From an uncultured Pseudomonadota bacterium (GTDB lineage: Bacteria; Pseudomonadota; Zetaproteobacteria; Mariprofundales; Mariprofundaceae), in the NCBI GenBank assembly GCA_913055645.1, contig CAJXLC010000014.1, positions 1 through 47,272 on the forward strand: a DNA stretch of 47,272 nucleotides. The letters are read 5' to 3'. A program made the position numbers and the translations under genes. The first letter of the stretch is position 1, and every line of letters begins with the position of its first letter. This document shows positions 34,584 through 43,875 of the stretch, piece by piece. The notes beneath the pieces were generated by a model that was not told where the DNA came from, searched no databases, and saw only the letters and a list, made by a program, of their open reading frames with translations.

Positions 34584-37484
34584 CTACTGTATCTTGGTCA
34601 TGCGAATGCGGTCGAGTAGGGGCTTTTCTTTGGCTTGCAATTCAAGGGCGCGTTGCATATCGGCTTTGACTTGGGCGCTGTGTCCTAGTGCCTGATGCGC
34701 CAGTGCGCGGTAGAAATAGGCTTTGCCGCTTTTTACTTGTGTGTTTTTAATATAGCTATTTATCGCATCCAATGCCTTTTGCGGTTGTCCAGCGCGTAAT
34801 TGTAGTCTACCGATGCGGTAATCGGTATCCACATCTTTTGGATTTACGGTTTTTTCCCTGTAGAAGGCTTGCAGTGCCTCGGTATCTTTGCCCAATTGTT
34901 CCAAAGAGCTACCTAGATTGTAATTGGCATTAGGATATTCCGGATTCATTTTTAGAACCTTGGCAAAGATGATGGTGGCCTCTTGATAGCGTTTGAGGCG
35001 CATCAATTGTGTGCCAACAGCATGATAGTGTTTTGCTGTTGGCATGATTTTGGCCTTGGTCTGACGTTTGTGCAAAACAGCTAGTTTCTTCTTGTTTGCA
35101 TAATCGGGTGTCGGTTCGACCAGTTTTTTCCATCTGCGAGTAATACTTGTGTTATGCAGACGATTTAATGCTTGGAAAATAAAATCAGCAGGAAAAGCTT
35201 CGCCTGTTTTACCCAGTGTCTGATGGATGTCTTTGATGTTAAAACTATTTCTCAAACGCTGTTTGAACTTCGGAATGCCGCTATCATGCAGGCGAGCCAT
35301 TTCAAATTCCAGTGCTGGGTAATCAGCTGTGTTGATTGGTCCGTCCGGGTCGTCAATAATAGGAAATACATCTGACATCATCAACTGATAGGGCAGCCAG
35401 TCGGCCATGACGCCGTATCTTTTTAGCATATCTTCGGAAAATTTTGAGTTTTGTGTAACAGTTTCCGCCTGCTGAACGTGTAATGGTTCGTTGGAGGCAA
35501 CAAGTAGGAAATAGGCGGATTTGATATACAGAATCGCGCAGTGTTTAAAGCTCTTTTGTAGGGTGCGCAAAATAATGTCGGCACCGACATCGCCGATGCG
35601 CGAATCCATCCATGTGATGTAAACGCCGTCAGGCGTCAGGCGTTTACCGATAGCATCGAAGAAATCACGGGTATAGAGCTTGGATGAACTGAAATACAGT
35701 GGCGTGGTAACAGTATTCAGAATCATCGAATATTTCTTATCGCCGGCTTTCACATAATGAATCGCATCATCGACAACGATATTGACTTTCGGATTCTGCT
35801 CGATGTCAAAATTCCACTGCTGCATACGAAACAGATTCTCGCGCACGACCGGGTTGATTTCGACAACATCGCTATGCTCGAAAAATAGCCCGACGGAAGA
35901 AGAAGTCGCGCCGCTACCCAAGCCAAGTATCAACGCGTCATCTAGTCGCGGTGAAAATAGCGAACCCATGGCGCCGACGATTTTTTCGGAAGGATTGTCC
36001 AGAGCAATACTGATGTAGCCATTGATGAAAAAATAGGGTCTTCCTTTCAGCCAGTTGATGGAAAATACATCCTGATAACCTTTGTAACGATCCGGAAAAC
36101 TGAAATTATCACGTGCATCCCGAAGTTTTTCGACATTGCGGAATTTGGTGTAGCTGAGGAATAACAAATCTTCGTCCCACTTGAATTGCTGAAAGCCAAT
36201 CAATGCGGCAACCACCATGCAGGCGGGAATCAAATGTTTGAATCGTCCCTTTTGATACACGACCAATGCCATTGCTGAAATAATGCCGATAATCAGTAGT
36301 TGTACGCCGTAATCAAGAAAACGATGCAATAAAAAGACCATCAGCAGAAAGCCGAGTACATTGGCCAACGAGGAAATAAACAGCAGTGAACCAGATTCGC
36401 GACTGACTTCCTGCTTCTGATTGAGAAGGGCGGGAATGGTTGCACCGAAGCTGATGGCAGGTAGCAGCATTAGGACGCTGAGCATTATCCACTTGAGCAA
36501 AATAATCAGCCAGAAATGCTTGCTGACCAGCCCATACAGCGCAGCATACACATAAATTGCCGCGCCTGCTGTACACATCAGCCACAGTAGCCCCGCTAGG
36601 TTTAGCCACATGACGGTGGTGAAGCTGAGTGAAAAGCGTTTGACCAGCCACGAACCGAGGGTGATACCGAGCAGAATTAGCGACAACACTAGCGCAAATG
36701 ATTCGCGGAATGGACCGAATATTAATTCAGAATATTTAACCATGAACAATTGAAAAATAGCCGAGGCGACACTTGCCAGTATGAGCGGTAGCCAACGACC
36801 GATGTCGATAGTTTGGAAAATACAACGGATGTTAAAACCCTTTGCATGATTTTCTGTATTCATATGGCGTAAATGTTCGAAACGGAACCGTAGACCGATG
36901 GCAATCAATGTATTGACGATAGCAAATAGGGTTACTGTGCCGCGAATGCCGAAAGTGCGAATGAAATAGAATTCAATAAGCAATGCTGTTAGTGCAGCAC
37001 CGAGATTATATATCATATACACCCAAGAAAATGAGTGCTTTTCGTGTTCGTTTTGTTGAGTTTGATTGCGGTTATGACTGAAGTAGCCAGCAAATAACGG
37101 CACGCTGCAACCGATAAGAAAAGCTGGAGTCGCTAGCAGTAAAACGCAAACAAGAATGCTGCCGCTTAGATTATCGGCAAACAGCGAAGAGCCAGCGTAA
37201 ATAAAACTATTGACCCACGGTTGGGAAAAGGCAATCAGTAGTCCGTAAATTCCGATACCCGCTTCAATCGCCCAAAGCCAACGCCATAAACGATGTGCAT
37301 ACGCCGAACCGAAGCCAATACCGAGCAGAAAAGTCATTAAAATGGCTGCGGAAACAGCGAATTGATCGCCGATCATATTCCCGAGAATACGTCCGTAGAG
37401 AATTTCGTAGGAAATACCGGCAAAACCAGAAAGCAGCATTAACAGTCCAAATAGCTTTGGTTGTGATTCTATTTTCATCTGCAT
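34584..37484 (-). CDS. Membrane protein with spermidine-synthase-like and TPR domains
   Basis: The 966-residue protein is a three-part fusion. About twelve hydrophobic segments (roughly 10-430) come first, then a cytoplasmic SAM-fold domain like spermidine synthase (about 440-740). A tetratricopeptide-repeat tail follows (about 815-960). In the SAM domain the usual GGGDG loop reads GLGSGA (about 521-526) and the catalytic aspartate region reads NTVTTP, so aminopropyl transfer is unlikely. Such fusions are often annotated as fused MFS/spermidine synthase and their substrates are unknown. ATG 37484 is chosen because GAGAGGT precedes it; a longer frame reaches 37562. Codon use looks more GC-rich than its neighbours, hinting at transfer. 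It is convergent with the decarboxylase gene. Confidence 0.83.
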   Translation of the reverse strand: MQMKIESQPKLFGLLMLLSGFAGISYEILYGRILGNMIGDQFAVSAAILMTFLLGIGFGSAYAHRLWRWLWAIEAGIGIYGLLIAFSQPWVNSFIYAGSSLFADNLSGSILVCVLLLATPAFLIGCSVPLFAGYFSHNRNQTQQNEHEKHSFSWVYMIYNLGAALTALLIEFYFIRTFGIRGTVTLFAIVNTLIAIGLRFRFEHLRHMNTENHAKGFNIRCIFQTIDIGRWLPLILASVASAIFQLFMVKYSELIFGPFRESFALVLSLILLGITLGSWLVKRFSLSFTTVMWLNLAGLLWLMCTAGAAIYVYAALYGLVSKHFWLIILLKWIMLSVLMLLPAISFGATIPALLNQKQEVSRESGSLLFISSLANVLGFLLMVFLLHRFLDYGVQLLIIGIISAMALVVYQKGRFKHLIPACMVVAALIGFQQFKWDEDLLFLSYTKFRNVEKLRDARDNFSFPDRYKGYQDVFSINWLKGRPYFFINGYISIALDNPSEKIVGAMGSLFSPRLDDALILGLGSGATSSSVGLFFEHSDVVEINPVVRENLFRMQQWNFDIEQNPKVNIVVDDAIHYVKAGDKKYSMILNTVTTPLYFSSSKLYTRDFFDAIGKRLTPDGVYITWMDSRIGDVGADIILRTLQKSFKHCAILYIKSAYFLLVASNEPLHVQQAETVTQNSKFSEDMLKRYGVMADWLPYQLMMSDVFPIIDDPDGPINTADYPALEFEMARLHDSGIPKFKQRLRNSFNIKDIHQTLGKTGEAFPADFIFQALNRLHNTSITRRWKKLVEPTPDYANKKKLAVLHKRQTKAKIMPTAKHYHAVGTQLMRLKRYQEATIIFAKVLKMNPEYPNANYNLGSSLEQLGKDTEALQAFYREKTVNPKDVDTDYRIGRLQLRAGQPQKALDAINSYIKNTQVKSGKAYFYRALAHQALGHSAQVKADMQRALELQAKEKPLLDRIRMTKIQ

Positions 37485-37603
37485 GTTGTACCTCTCATCA
37501 TTGTTAGTGCCACCTTTTTCTGCGAACCGTATTCCGAGTTCTTTGGAACTCTGGGGGGACACAATACATCATTCAATCTGTTCATAGTTTCATATTGCAT
37601 GAC

Positions 37604-39112
37604 TTAAACTTTATCACCACGGTATTGCAATGCTTCTGCAATATGTAGGCTTGAAATGGCATCTTCTTGTGCCAAATCAGCAATGGTTCGCGCGACTTTA
37701 AGAATGCGATGGTATGAGCGAGCTGAAAGTGCAAAGCGTGTCATGGCCGTATCGAGCAACTTGGCACCTGCTTGGTCGGGCTTGGCAAACTTTTCTAGTT
37801 CAGTGGGCTGTAAGCGTGCGTTTACAACGCCTTCACCCTGACGATGATACTGAATGCTCCGCGCATCTTGTACGCGTTGAGCTACAATATGTGAAGACTC
37901 GCCTATTTGCATACTCATCAAAGCTTCTTTTTCTACGGGCGGCACATGAATACGCAAATCAAAGCGATCCAGTAGTGGACCGGAAATGCGGTCTTTGTAA
38001 CGCCTGACTTGAGCATCATTACAGCGGCAAGGGTGTGTTGGATGCCCTAAATAACCGCATGGGCAAGGGTTCATGGCTGCCAATAATTGGAATTTTGCAG
38101 GAAAGGATAAGGTATCAGCAGCACGTGCAATACAAACCTCACCGTTTTCTAAAGGTTGACGCAATACCTCCAATACCTGACGTTTGTATTCGGGTAATTC
38201 ATCAAGAAATAACACGCCACAGTGAGATTTAGAAACTTCACCAGGTTTGGGTGTGCTGCCGCCACCAATCAGAGCGACATCAGAGGCTGAATGATGGGGG
38301 GTGCGAAAAGGCGGTGTTGAAGATACAGGTGAACGACCAGCTTCACCTGCCACACTATAAATACGCGCTACCTGTAAACGCTCTGACATACTTAATGCTG
38401 GTAGAATACTTGGTAAACGCGCAGCTAACATGCTTTTGCCCACGCCTGGCGGTCCACTCATAAGTAAATGATGGTTGCCTGCGGCGGCAATTTCTAATGC
38501 ACGTCTGGCTTGGTGTTGACCTCGAATATCAGCCATATCAGGTAATGGGGCTGTCTTTTTATTTGATAGTGGCGCCGTACTTGCTGTGTAAGGGGTGAGT
38601 TGTGTTTGTCCTGATAGGTGCTCCGCAACTTGTAATAATGATGTTGCTGCAAGTATTTGGATGCCATCAACAATAGAGGCTTCTTCAGCATTGCTGTGTG
38701 GGACAATGATTGTCTCAAAACCTTTTTGACGAGCAAAAATTGTCAATGGTAGTACACCAGAAATTGGGTTAAGCCGACCGTCCAATGCCAGCTCACCCAA
38801 TATAAATGGAGGCTGTTGGACTTCTGGAATTTGCCCCGATGCCCATAATAATCCAATTGCAACAGGCAAATCGAAATGCGAGCCATCTTTGCGCTTGTCT
38901 GCGGGTGCTAAGTTGACGGTAATATGACTTAAAGGAAATTCATAGTGTGAATTAAGTAAGGCTGAGCGTACGCGGTCACGTGCTTCTCGAACCGATGCAT
39001 CTGGCAAACCAACCATATTCCAACAAGGCAAACCGCGTGATAAATCAACTTCGACATCCACTGCTTCTGCATCCAAACCGCGCAGTGATGCTGAAGCAAG
39101 TCTGGCTAACAT
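37604..39112 (-). CDS. comM: YifB/ComM-family AAA+ ATPase (Mg-chelatase-like)
   Basis: The 502-residue protein has the N-terminal ChlI-like domain (GLPDASVREARDRVRSAL) and an AAA+ domain with Walker A GPPGVGKSMLA and Walker B LFLDELPE. A CPCGYLGHPTHPC zinc-like cluster comes next, and a C-terminal Mg-chelatase domain closes it. ComM is a hexameric helicase that aids branch migration during natural transformation. It follows the ubiK gene by two bases on the same strand. Presence of other competence genes cannot be judged here. Confidence 0.93.
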   Translation of the reverse strand: MLARLASASLRGLDAEAVDVEVDLSRGLPCWNMVGLPDASVREARDRVRSALLNSHYEFPLSHITVNLAPADKRKDGSHFDLPVAIGLLWASGQIPEVQQPPFILGELALDGRLNPISGVLPLTIFARQKGFETIIVPHSNAEEASIVDGIQILAATSLLQVAEHLSGQTQLTPYTASTAPLSNKKTAPLPDMADIRGQHQARRALEIAAAGNHHLLMSGPPGVGKSMLAARLPSILPALSMSERLQVARIYSVAGEAGRSPVSSTPPFRTPHHSASDVALIGGGSTPKPGEVSKSHCGVLFLDELPEYKRQVLEVLRQPLENGEVCIARAADTLSFPAKFQLLAAMNPCPCGYLGHPTHPCRCNDAQVRRYKDRISGPLLDRFDLRIHVPPVEKEALMSMQIGESSHIVAQRVQDARSIQYHRQGEGVVNARLQPTELEKFAKPDQAGAKLLDTAMTRFALSARSYHRILKVARTIADLAQEDAISSLHIAEALQYRGDKV

Positions 39113-39114
39113 GG

Positions 39115-39375
39115 TTAAGCTTTTGATTCCAAATCTTTCATATGCTCTTCCAATGTTTTAATGCGTTCGACTAAGTCTTGCATATCCTGTTGGGATTTTT
39201 TCAGCATCGCTTCTTGCACCAGCATACGTTCATCTGTGACGACATCGAGCTGCTGCAATGCACCTTCTACAATGGAGCGCACCTGTGATTCAGCCTCTTG
39301 CTTTGCCCCACCCAACAAACGTAGTCCACTCGCAATTTTTTCTGAAATATCGTCTAATACTTGGTTTGATGCCAT
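39115..39375 (-). CDS. ubiK: Ubiquinone biosynthesis accessory factor UbiK (BMFP/YqiC)
   Basis: The 86-residue protein is mostly helical with a C-terminal coiled coil (VERIKTLEEHMKDLE) typical of the BMFP/YqiC family. UbiK helps assemble the soluble Ubi complex under aerobic conditions. It lies between the SH3 lipoprotein gene and comM on the same strand, 21 bases after the lipoprotein stop. The nearby ubiX makes a ubiquinone link plausible. Confidence 0.85.
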   Translation of the reverse strand: MASNQVLDDISEKIASGLRLLGGAKQEAESQVRSIVEGALQQLDVVTDERMLVQEAMLKKSQQDMQDLVERIKTLEEHMKDLESKA

Positions 39376-39395
39376 ATAGATTTCCCCTTTAAGTC

Positions 39396-39971
39396 TTATT
39401 TATTCATGTGGCCTTTTAAAAAAGCTCGTTTACCAGATGGCATTTTAATTCTTAACCAGCCAGTTGTTTTTGATGGTGATACATCGAGTTTTGTTCCTGG
39501 CACAAACCATCCGACTTTGGGTGCTGTGACGGATGCTTTGGCACGAATATAGTGATACTTTTTGAAATTAAAGCGGTCATTGTTTTTTACGCCCAATGCG
39601 CTTGTTTGAATGCCTTCAAAAATAGCATCCTCTACAGATTTTTGTCTGCTCATGCCTTTGTATGCGCGCCCTGAAACTGTTGTTAGGCGGGTTGTTTCAC
39701 TTATGAGTTTCATGCTGCCTGTAAGCTTATTGTTGGAAAACTCTAAGATGTAGCCACTATCTACAGGTTCAATCAGGGTGGCTGATAAATCCATGCCATC
39801 CAATGTTTTTTGTGTAGCAATAAGAATTTTACGCATTGAAAATGGCAAACTTTTCTTCTCTGGTGAGAAAAGATATACCGCTCCATCTACAGCTGCACCA
39901 CCGGCTGCTGCAATCACGGTGCAGCCAGACAAGATGCTTAATGAAAGACAGAAAACAATTATTCGCCCCAT
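39396..39971 (-). CDS. Lipoprotein with SH3-like C-terminal domain
   Basis: The 191-residue protein has a lipoprotein signal peptide (lipobox LSGC, C16). A glycine/alanine segment follows, then a DUF3568-like middle region (TQKTLDGMDL). A C-terminal SH3b-like domain runs over roughly 130-188 (ASVTAPKVGWFVPGTKLDV...WLRIKMPSGKRAFLKGH), which may bind peptidoglycan. It overlaps the ubiX stop by 13 bases. Function is unknown. Confidence 0.75.
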   Translation of the reverse strand: MGRIIVFCLSLSILSGCTVIAAAGGAAVDGAVYLFSPEKKSLPFSMRKILIATQKTLDGMDLSATLIEPVDSGYILEFSNNKLTGSMKLISETTRLTTVSGRAYKGMSRQKSVEDAIFEGIQTSALGVKNNDRFNFKKYHYIRAKASVTAPKVGWFVPGTKLDVSPSKTTGWLRIKMPSGKRAFLKGHMNK

Positions 39972-40576
39972 CGTTTCGCCTCCATATTCGCTACATGTAA
40001 ATGGTCTAAAACACGTGATACCATGAAATCAACCAAATCTGAAATGCTTTCGGGACGATGGTAAAACCCAGGCATGGCTGGAATCAAATCCACACCCAAG
40101 CGTGATAGTTTTAACATATGTTCTAGATGAATGGCTGACAGTGGTGTTTCGCGCGGCATGAGAATGAGTTGTTTACGCTCTTTAATCATCACATCGGCAG
40201 CGCGTTCAATCAATTGCTCTGACATACCATTGGCAATGCCAGCAAGTGTGCCCATGGAGCATGGAATGACGACCATCTGCTGAATGTTGCTTGAGCCAGA
40301 TGCCGCAGGTGAAAACCAGTCGTATTTATCATAACAACGTAGATTGTTTGTATCACAACCCAAATGTTGAGCCAAAGCCGTAGCAGTTTCACTGGCGGAT
40401 TCCGGTAAGCGTAAATCACATTCTTGTTTTAAGACAATGCGTGCAGCATCTGAGAGTAGCACATGCAAGCATATATCAGCAGTTAGTAGTTTTTGGATGA
40501 GACGCAAGCCATAGGCAGCGCCCGATGCCCCAGTCATCGCAATGATGATTTGTTTTTGTTTGATAGAATCACCCAT
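39959..40576 (-). CDS. ubiX: Flavin prenyltransferase UbiX
   Basis: UbiX makes the prenylated FMN cofactor needed by UbiD decarboxylase in ubiquinone synthesis. The 205 residues contain AMTGASGAAYG near the start, VVIPCSMGTLAGIANG in the middle and the MPRETPLSAIHLEHMLKLS block. Its start shares a base with the lptB stop. ubiD is not in the window. Confidence 0.96.
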   Translation of the reverse strand: MGDSIKQKQIIIAMTGASGAAYGLRLIQKLLTADICLHVLLSDAARIVLKQECDLRLPESASETATALAQHLGCDTNNLRCYDKYDWFSPAASGSSNIQQMVVIPCSMGTLAGIANGMSEQLIERAADVMIKERKQLILMPRETPLSAIHLEHMLKLSRLGVDLIPAMPGFYHRPESISDLVDFMVSRVLDHLHVANMEAKRWGE

Positions 40577-41310
40577 TACATGCTAAAACTTTCACCCAAA
40601 TACAAACGTCGTGCATCAGGGTGTTCAATAATTTCATCTGCAGTGCCTTGCACTAAAATTTCGCCAGCACTCATCAAATAAGCGCGGTCACAAATCGATA
40701 AGGTATCACGCACATTATGGTCGGTGATTAAAATGCCAATACCTTTATCACGCAATTCAGCGATGATGCTTTGAATATCTTCAACAGCGATGGGGTCTAC
40801 ACCAGCAAAAGGTTCATCCAACAATAAAAAACGTGGTTTGGTAACCAAGGCGCGAGCAATTTCCGTGCGTCTGCGTTGACCACCCGAAAGGGTATAGGCT
40901 TTTTGATGTTGGACACCTTCAATGCCTAAGTCGATGAGTAAATTCTCAAGTTCTTCTTCGATTTGAATGCGAGGGAGGTCTAATGTTTCAAAAATAGCCA
41001 ATAGATTTTCGCGAACGGTTAACTTGCGAAAAATACTTGCCTCTTGGGGTAAATAGCCAATACCTCGGCGGGCGCGCAAGTGCATGGGCAATGAAGTAAC
41101 ATCTTCATTGTCGATAGTGACACGACCTTCATCAGCAGGCACAAGCCCACAGACCATGTAAAAACTGGTAGTTTTACCTGCGCCATTGGGTCCAAGAACA
41201 CCAATACACTCACCTGAATACACATCCAGACTTATTGAATGAACCACAGTTTTTCCGCCATAACGCTTGCATAAGTGTTCGGCTGAAAGGTGATGGACAC
41301 TTTGAGTCAT
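40576..41310 (-). CDS. lptB: LPS export ABC transporter ATPase LptB
   Basis: LptB powers LptFG to pull lipopolysaccharide from the inner membrane. The 244 residues have Walker A GPNGAGKTTS, the ABC signature LSGGQRRR, Walker B FLLLDEPFAG and the switch histidine in ILITDHNVRD. It overlaps lptA by ATGA and runs on into ubiX. lptF and lptG are not in the window. Confidence 0.97.
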   Translation of the reverse strand: MTQSVHHLSAEHLCKRYGGKTVVHSISLDVYSGECIGVLGPNGAGKTTSFYMVCGLVPADEGRVTIDNEDVTSLPMHLRARRGIGYLPQEASIFRKLTVRENLLAIFETLDLPRIQIEEELENLLIDLGIEGVQHQKAYTLSGGQRRRTEIARALVTKPRFLLLDEPFAGVDPIAVEDIQSIIAELRDKGIGILITDHNVRDTLSICDRAYLMSAGEILVQGTADEIIEHPDARRLYLGESFSM

Positions 41311-41765
41311 GGCTTTTTACCTACAGAGTCTTCTGATTCGATACGCATACGTACGCGTTCGCCATTACCTTGCATGACTTGTGTATGCTCTGTTTTTATA
41401 TTATGAATAATTTTTTCACCACGAATAACACCATCGGAATCTTCTACGCTGGCTTTACCAATAAGTGTTAAAATATTATCTTTTTTATTGTATTTTGCTT
41501 GCTTGGATGCACCGCGTTTATGCCCTTGTTGCATGCGTACGCGCCCAAATGCTTCGGCACGTTGCAATTCATTGTTTTGATAATAGGCAAGTAGGCGGTC
41601 ACAGCGTAAGTCGAAGTTTCCACGCACCAAATGTACGCCACCTTTGAATTGTGCTTGGCTACGCAAGTGGTTCACGATCATTTGTTCAGATTCAATGATG
41701 ACAGCATCTTCAGCCCATGCGATATTCACCATCAGGCATAGCCATAAGGTTAGTAAGAACTTCAT
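41307..41765 (-). CDS. lptA: LPS-transport periplasmic bridge protein LptA
   Basis: The 152-residue protein has a signal peptide (MKFLLTLWLCLMVNIAWA, cut before EDAV). It continues into an OstA-like beta-jellyroll: QMIVNHLRSQAQFKGGVHLVRG, FDLRCDRLLAYY. It forms the periplasmic bridge between LptC and LptDE. ATG 41765 is chosen over the longer frame because AGGAGG lies six bases upstream and the signal peptide starts there; the lptC stop overlaps as ATGA. Confidence 0.9.
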   Translation of the reverse strand: MKFLLTLWLCLMVNIAWAEDAVIIESEQMIVNHLRSQAQFKGGVHLVRGNFDLRCDRLLAYYQNNELQRAEAFGRVRMQQGHKRGASKQAKYNKKDNILTLIGKASVEDSDGVIRGEKIIHNIKTEHTQVMQGNGERVRMRIESEDSVGKKP

Positions 41766-42343
41766 TGTAAGCCTCCTAAGCGCTTTGGATGCGAATCTTT
41801 TACCCATACATCATGTGCAATATACAACATTTGGCTTTTGCGTTCTGCTTTTAAACCGCGCCCTTTGAATGTTGTATGCTGACCTTTGGCTGTAAATGCA
41901 TTGGGTACAATAACTTCATCACGCGTACTGTCAAAATACAATGCATTCGTAAGCAATAGCCAATCACGGTATGTTACGCTGACATTACCTTTAAAGTGAA
42001 TATTCCGTTTGAGCGGCTCAAACCATGCTTTATCACCATGCACTGTGATGACTTCATTGGTTTCTGTAAATAGTTCTAGAACGGGGGTTGTAAGTAACAT
42101 GGTGTTTTCATGTTGTTTGGCAGACTCAGCTTTTAATCGCCAAATAATGCGTTCACCTTTACGCTCAACAATCAATGGCTTTTCGACGCGTGTGGATGCC
42201 GCCTCACCTGTGTCAGTAGTTTCTTCTGGTAGTGCGACAGTATTGCTATGTGACCACATCAAACCCGCAGCAATAATCACGCTGCCAATAGATATGAGCA
42301 AACAACCCCACTTTAGGTAACGCCAGTGCCATGCACGCATCAA
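41762..42343 (-). CDS. lptC: LPS export protein LptC
   Basis: The 193-residue protein has one N-terminal transmembrane helix (about 11-31). A periplasmic OstA-like fold follows, with GDKAWFEPLKRNIHFKGNVSVTYRDW as its clearest part. LptC receives lipopolysaccharide from LptBFG and hands it to LptA. It lies between kdsC (4 bases upstream) and lptA, the conserved order. Confidence 0.88.
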   Translation of the reverse strand: MMRAWHWRYLKWGCLLISIGSVIIAAGLMWSHSNTVALPEETTDTGEAASTRVEKPLIVERKGERIIWRLKAESAKQHENTMLLTTPVLELFTETNEVITVHGDKAWFEPLKRNIHFKGNVSVTYRDWLLLTNALYFDSTRDEVIVPNAFTAKGQHTTFKGRGLKAERKSQMLYIAHDVWVKDSHPKRLGGLQ

Positions 42344-42347
42344 CTAT

Positions 42348-42911
42348 TTACCAACCGCTTTCTTGTGCTGATACGCCATACGGTGTCTGCATGATGTCAT
42401 CCCAAGCATGGTTGGCAACAATAAACCCTTCACAGGCTTGGCGCACGGCACCATTGCCGCCGGCATAACCAGAGACCCAGTCTACCTTGGATTGAACACC
42501 CTGATGGGCATCGGCAGGTGCCATGCTAAAGCGGCATACATCCATGGCTGGTAAATCAATCACATCGTCACCCATGTATGCACAGTCAGATGCTTGAATC
42601 CCTGCTTTTTTGCACAGTACCGCAATACCATCGGCTTTTCGTAAACTGCCTTGAATAAGATATTTGATACCCAGTTCTTGGGCGCGATGTTCAACAACTT
42701 TGGATGTGCGGCCTGTTAAAATAGCCACTTCTATACCCATACGTTGCAATAGTTTGATGCCATGACCATCGCGCACATTAAATGCTTTGATTTGTTCACA
42801 TTCATCCGTGAGGAAAATTTGCCCTGCCGTTAATACACCATCCACATCCAAAATAAGCATGCGAATATCTTTTGCTAAATTCATAGGGAATGATTGATAA
42901 CTATGGCTCAT
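42348..42911 (-). CDS. kdsC: 3-deoxy-D-manno-octulosonate 8-phosphate phosphatase
   Basis: KdsC removes the phosphate from Kdo-8-phosphate. The 187-residue HAD-superfamily protein has the nucleophile motif LDVDGVLTAG, the TGRTS threonine block, K in GSLRKADG and the DDVIDLPAM motif IV. It lacks a cap domain, as KdsC does. Its start overlaps the kdsD stop. Confidence 0.95.
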   Translation of the reverse strand: MSHSYQSFPMNLAKDIRMLILDVDGVLTAGQIFLTDECEQIKAFNVRDGHGIKLLQRMGIEVAILTGRTSKVVEHRAQELGIKYLIQGSLRKADGIAVLCKKAGIQASDCAYMGDDVIDLPAMDVCRFSMAPADAHQGVQSKVDWVSGYAGGNGAVRQACEGFIVANHAWDDIMQTPYGVSAQESGW

Positions 42912-43873
42912 GCGACACCTGCCTGTAAAAGGTCATGTAAATGTACAATGCCTTGCAACTCATCATTGTCCGTCACCACAAACAATGTTGTGAGTTTGTA
43001 TTTTTCCATGATGTGCACAGCTTCACTTGCTAGATGGTTTGGCGCTATACTTCTTGGTTTGGGGTGCGCTAAGGTTTTAACAGAAGCCTCTAAATCAACA
43101 TCACCCGACTGTAAAATACGGCGCAAATCACCATCGGTGATACAAGCAATCAGTTTCTCATTTTCTTGAACACCTGTCACACCTAAACGATGTTGAGACA
43201 TCTCTACGATAGCTTCTTTTAAGCTGGCAGATATATCTACCATAGGCAGTTCATCACCAGCATGCATGACATCAGCAACCGTCATTAATTTGCGCCCCAA
43301 GCTTCCTGCGGGATGCACGCGCGCAAAATCTTCTTCTTTAAAACCACGTTGTTTCAATATCACCACTGCTAAAGCATCACCCAGTGCCAATGTTGCGGTT
43401 GTTGATGCAGTAGGGGCTAAATTCATAGGGCAAGCCTCTTCACGAACAGGGACTTCTAACACCATATCTGCAAACTTTGCCAGTGTAGATGTTGGGTTTC
43501 CCGTCATGGCAATCACGGATGCACCCAAACGTTTGATGGTGGGCAGTAAGCCGCAGACTTCATCGGTTTCACCGCTATGTGATAATGCCAACACAGCATC
43601 ATCACTGGTAATCATGCCCAAGTCACCATGTTGGGCTTCTGCGGCATGGACGAAAAAAGCAGGTGTGCCTGTGGATGCAAAGGTTGCGGCAATTTTTCGC
43701 GCAATAATGCCTGATTTCCCCATGCCAACGACGACCAAACGACCTTTTAGATTTAAAATACAATCCGCAGCAGCGATAAAATCATGATTTAATGTTTGTT
43801 TTTGTGCCTGTAGGCCTTGAATTTCAATATCAAGAACGGTTTTGGCTTGTTCTAGCCATAATTCAGTATTCAT
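42908..43873 (-). CDS. kdsD: Arabinose-5-phosphate isomerase
   Basis: KdsD makes D-arabinose 5-phosphate for Kdo synthesis. The protein has a SIS domain (GMGKSGIIARKIAATFAST, SHSGETDEV) and a pair of C-terminal CBS domains (about 195-320). ATG 43873 is preferred because GGGG lies about six bases before it; a frame four codons longer reaches 43885 and would overlap the M23 gene. Confidence 0.93.
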   Translation of the reverse strand: MNTELWLEQAKTVLDIEIQGLQAQKQTLNHDFIAAADCILNLKGRLVVVGMGKSGIIARKIAATFASTGTPAFFVHAAEAQHGDLGMITSDDAVLALSHSGETDEVCGLLPTIKRLGASVIAMTGNPTSTLAKFADMVLEVPVREEACPMNLAPTASTTATLALGDALAVVILKQRGFKEEDFARVHPAGSLGRKLMTVADVMHAGDELPMVDISASLKEAIVEMSQHRLGVTGVQENEKLIACITDGDLRRILQSGDVDLEASVKTLAHPKPRSIAPNHLASEAVHIMEKYKLTTLFVVTDNDELQGIVHLHDLLQAGVA

Positions 43874-43875
43874 GG

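Noticed and set aside
43266-43787. 173-codon plus-strand frame across kdsD
   Set aside because: Antisense shadow; the codon pattern follows kdsD.
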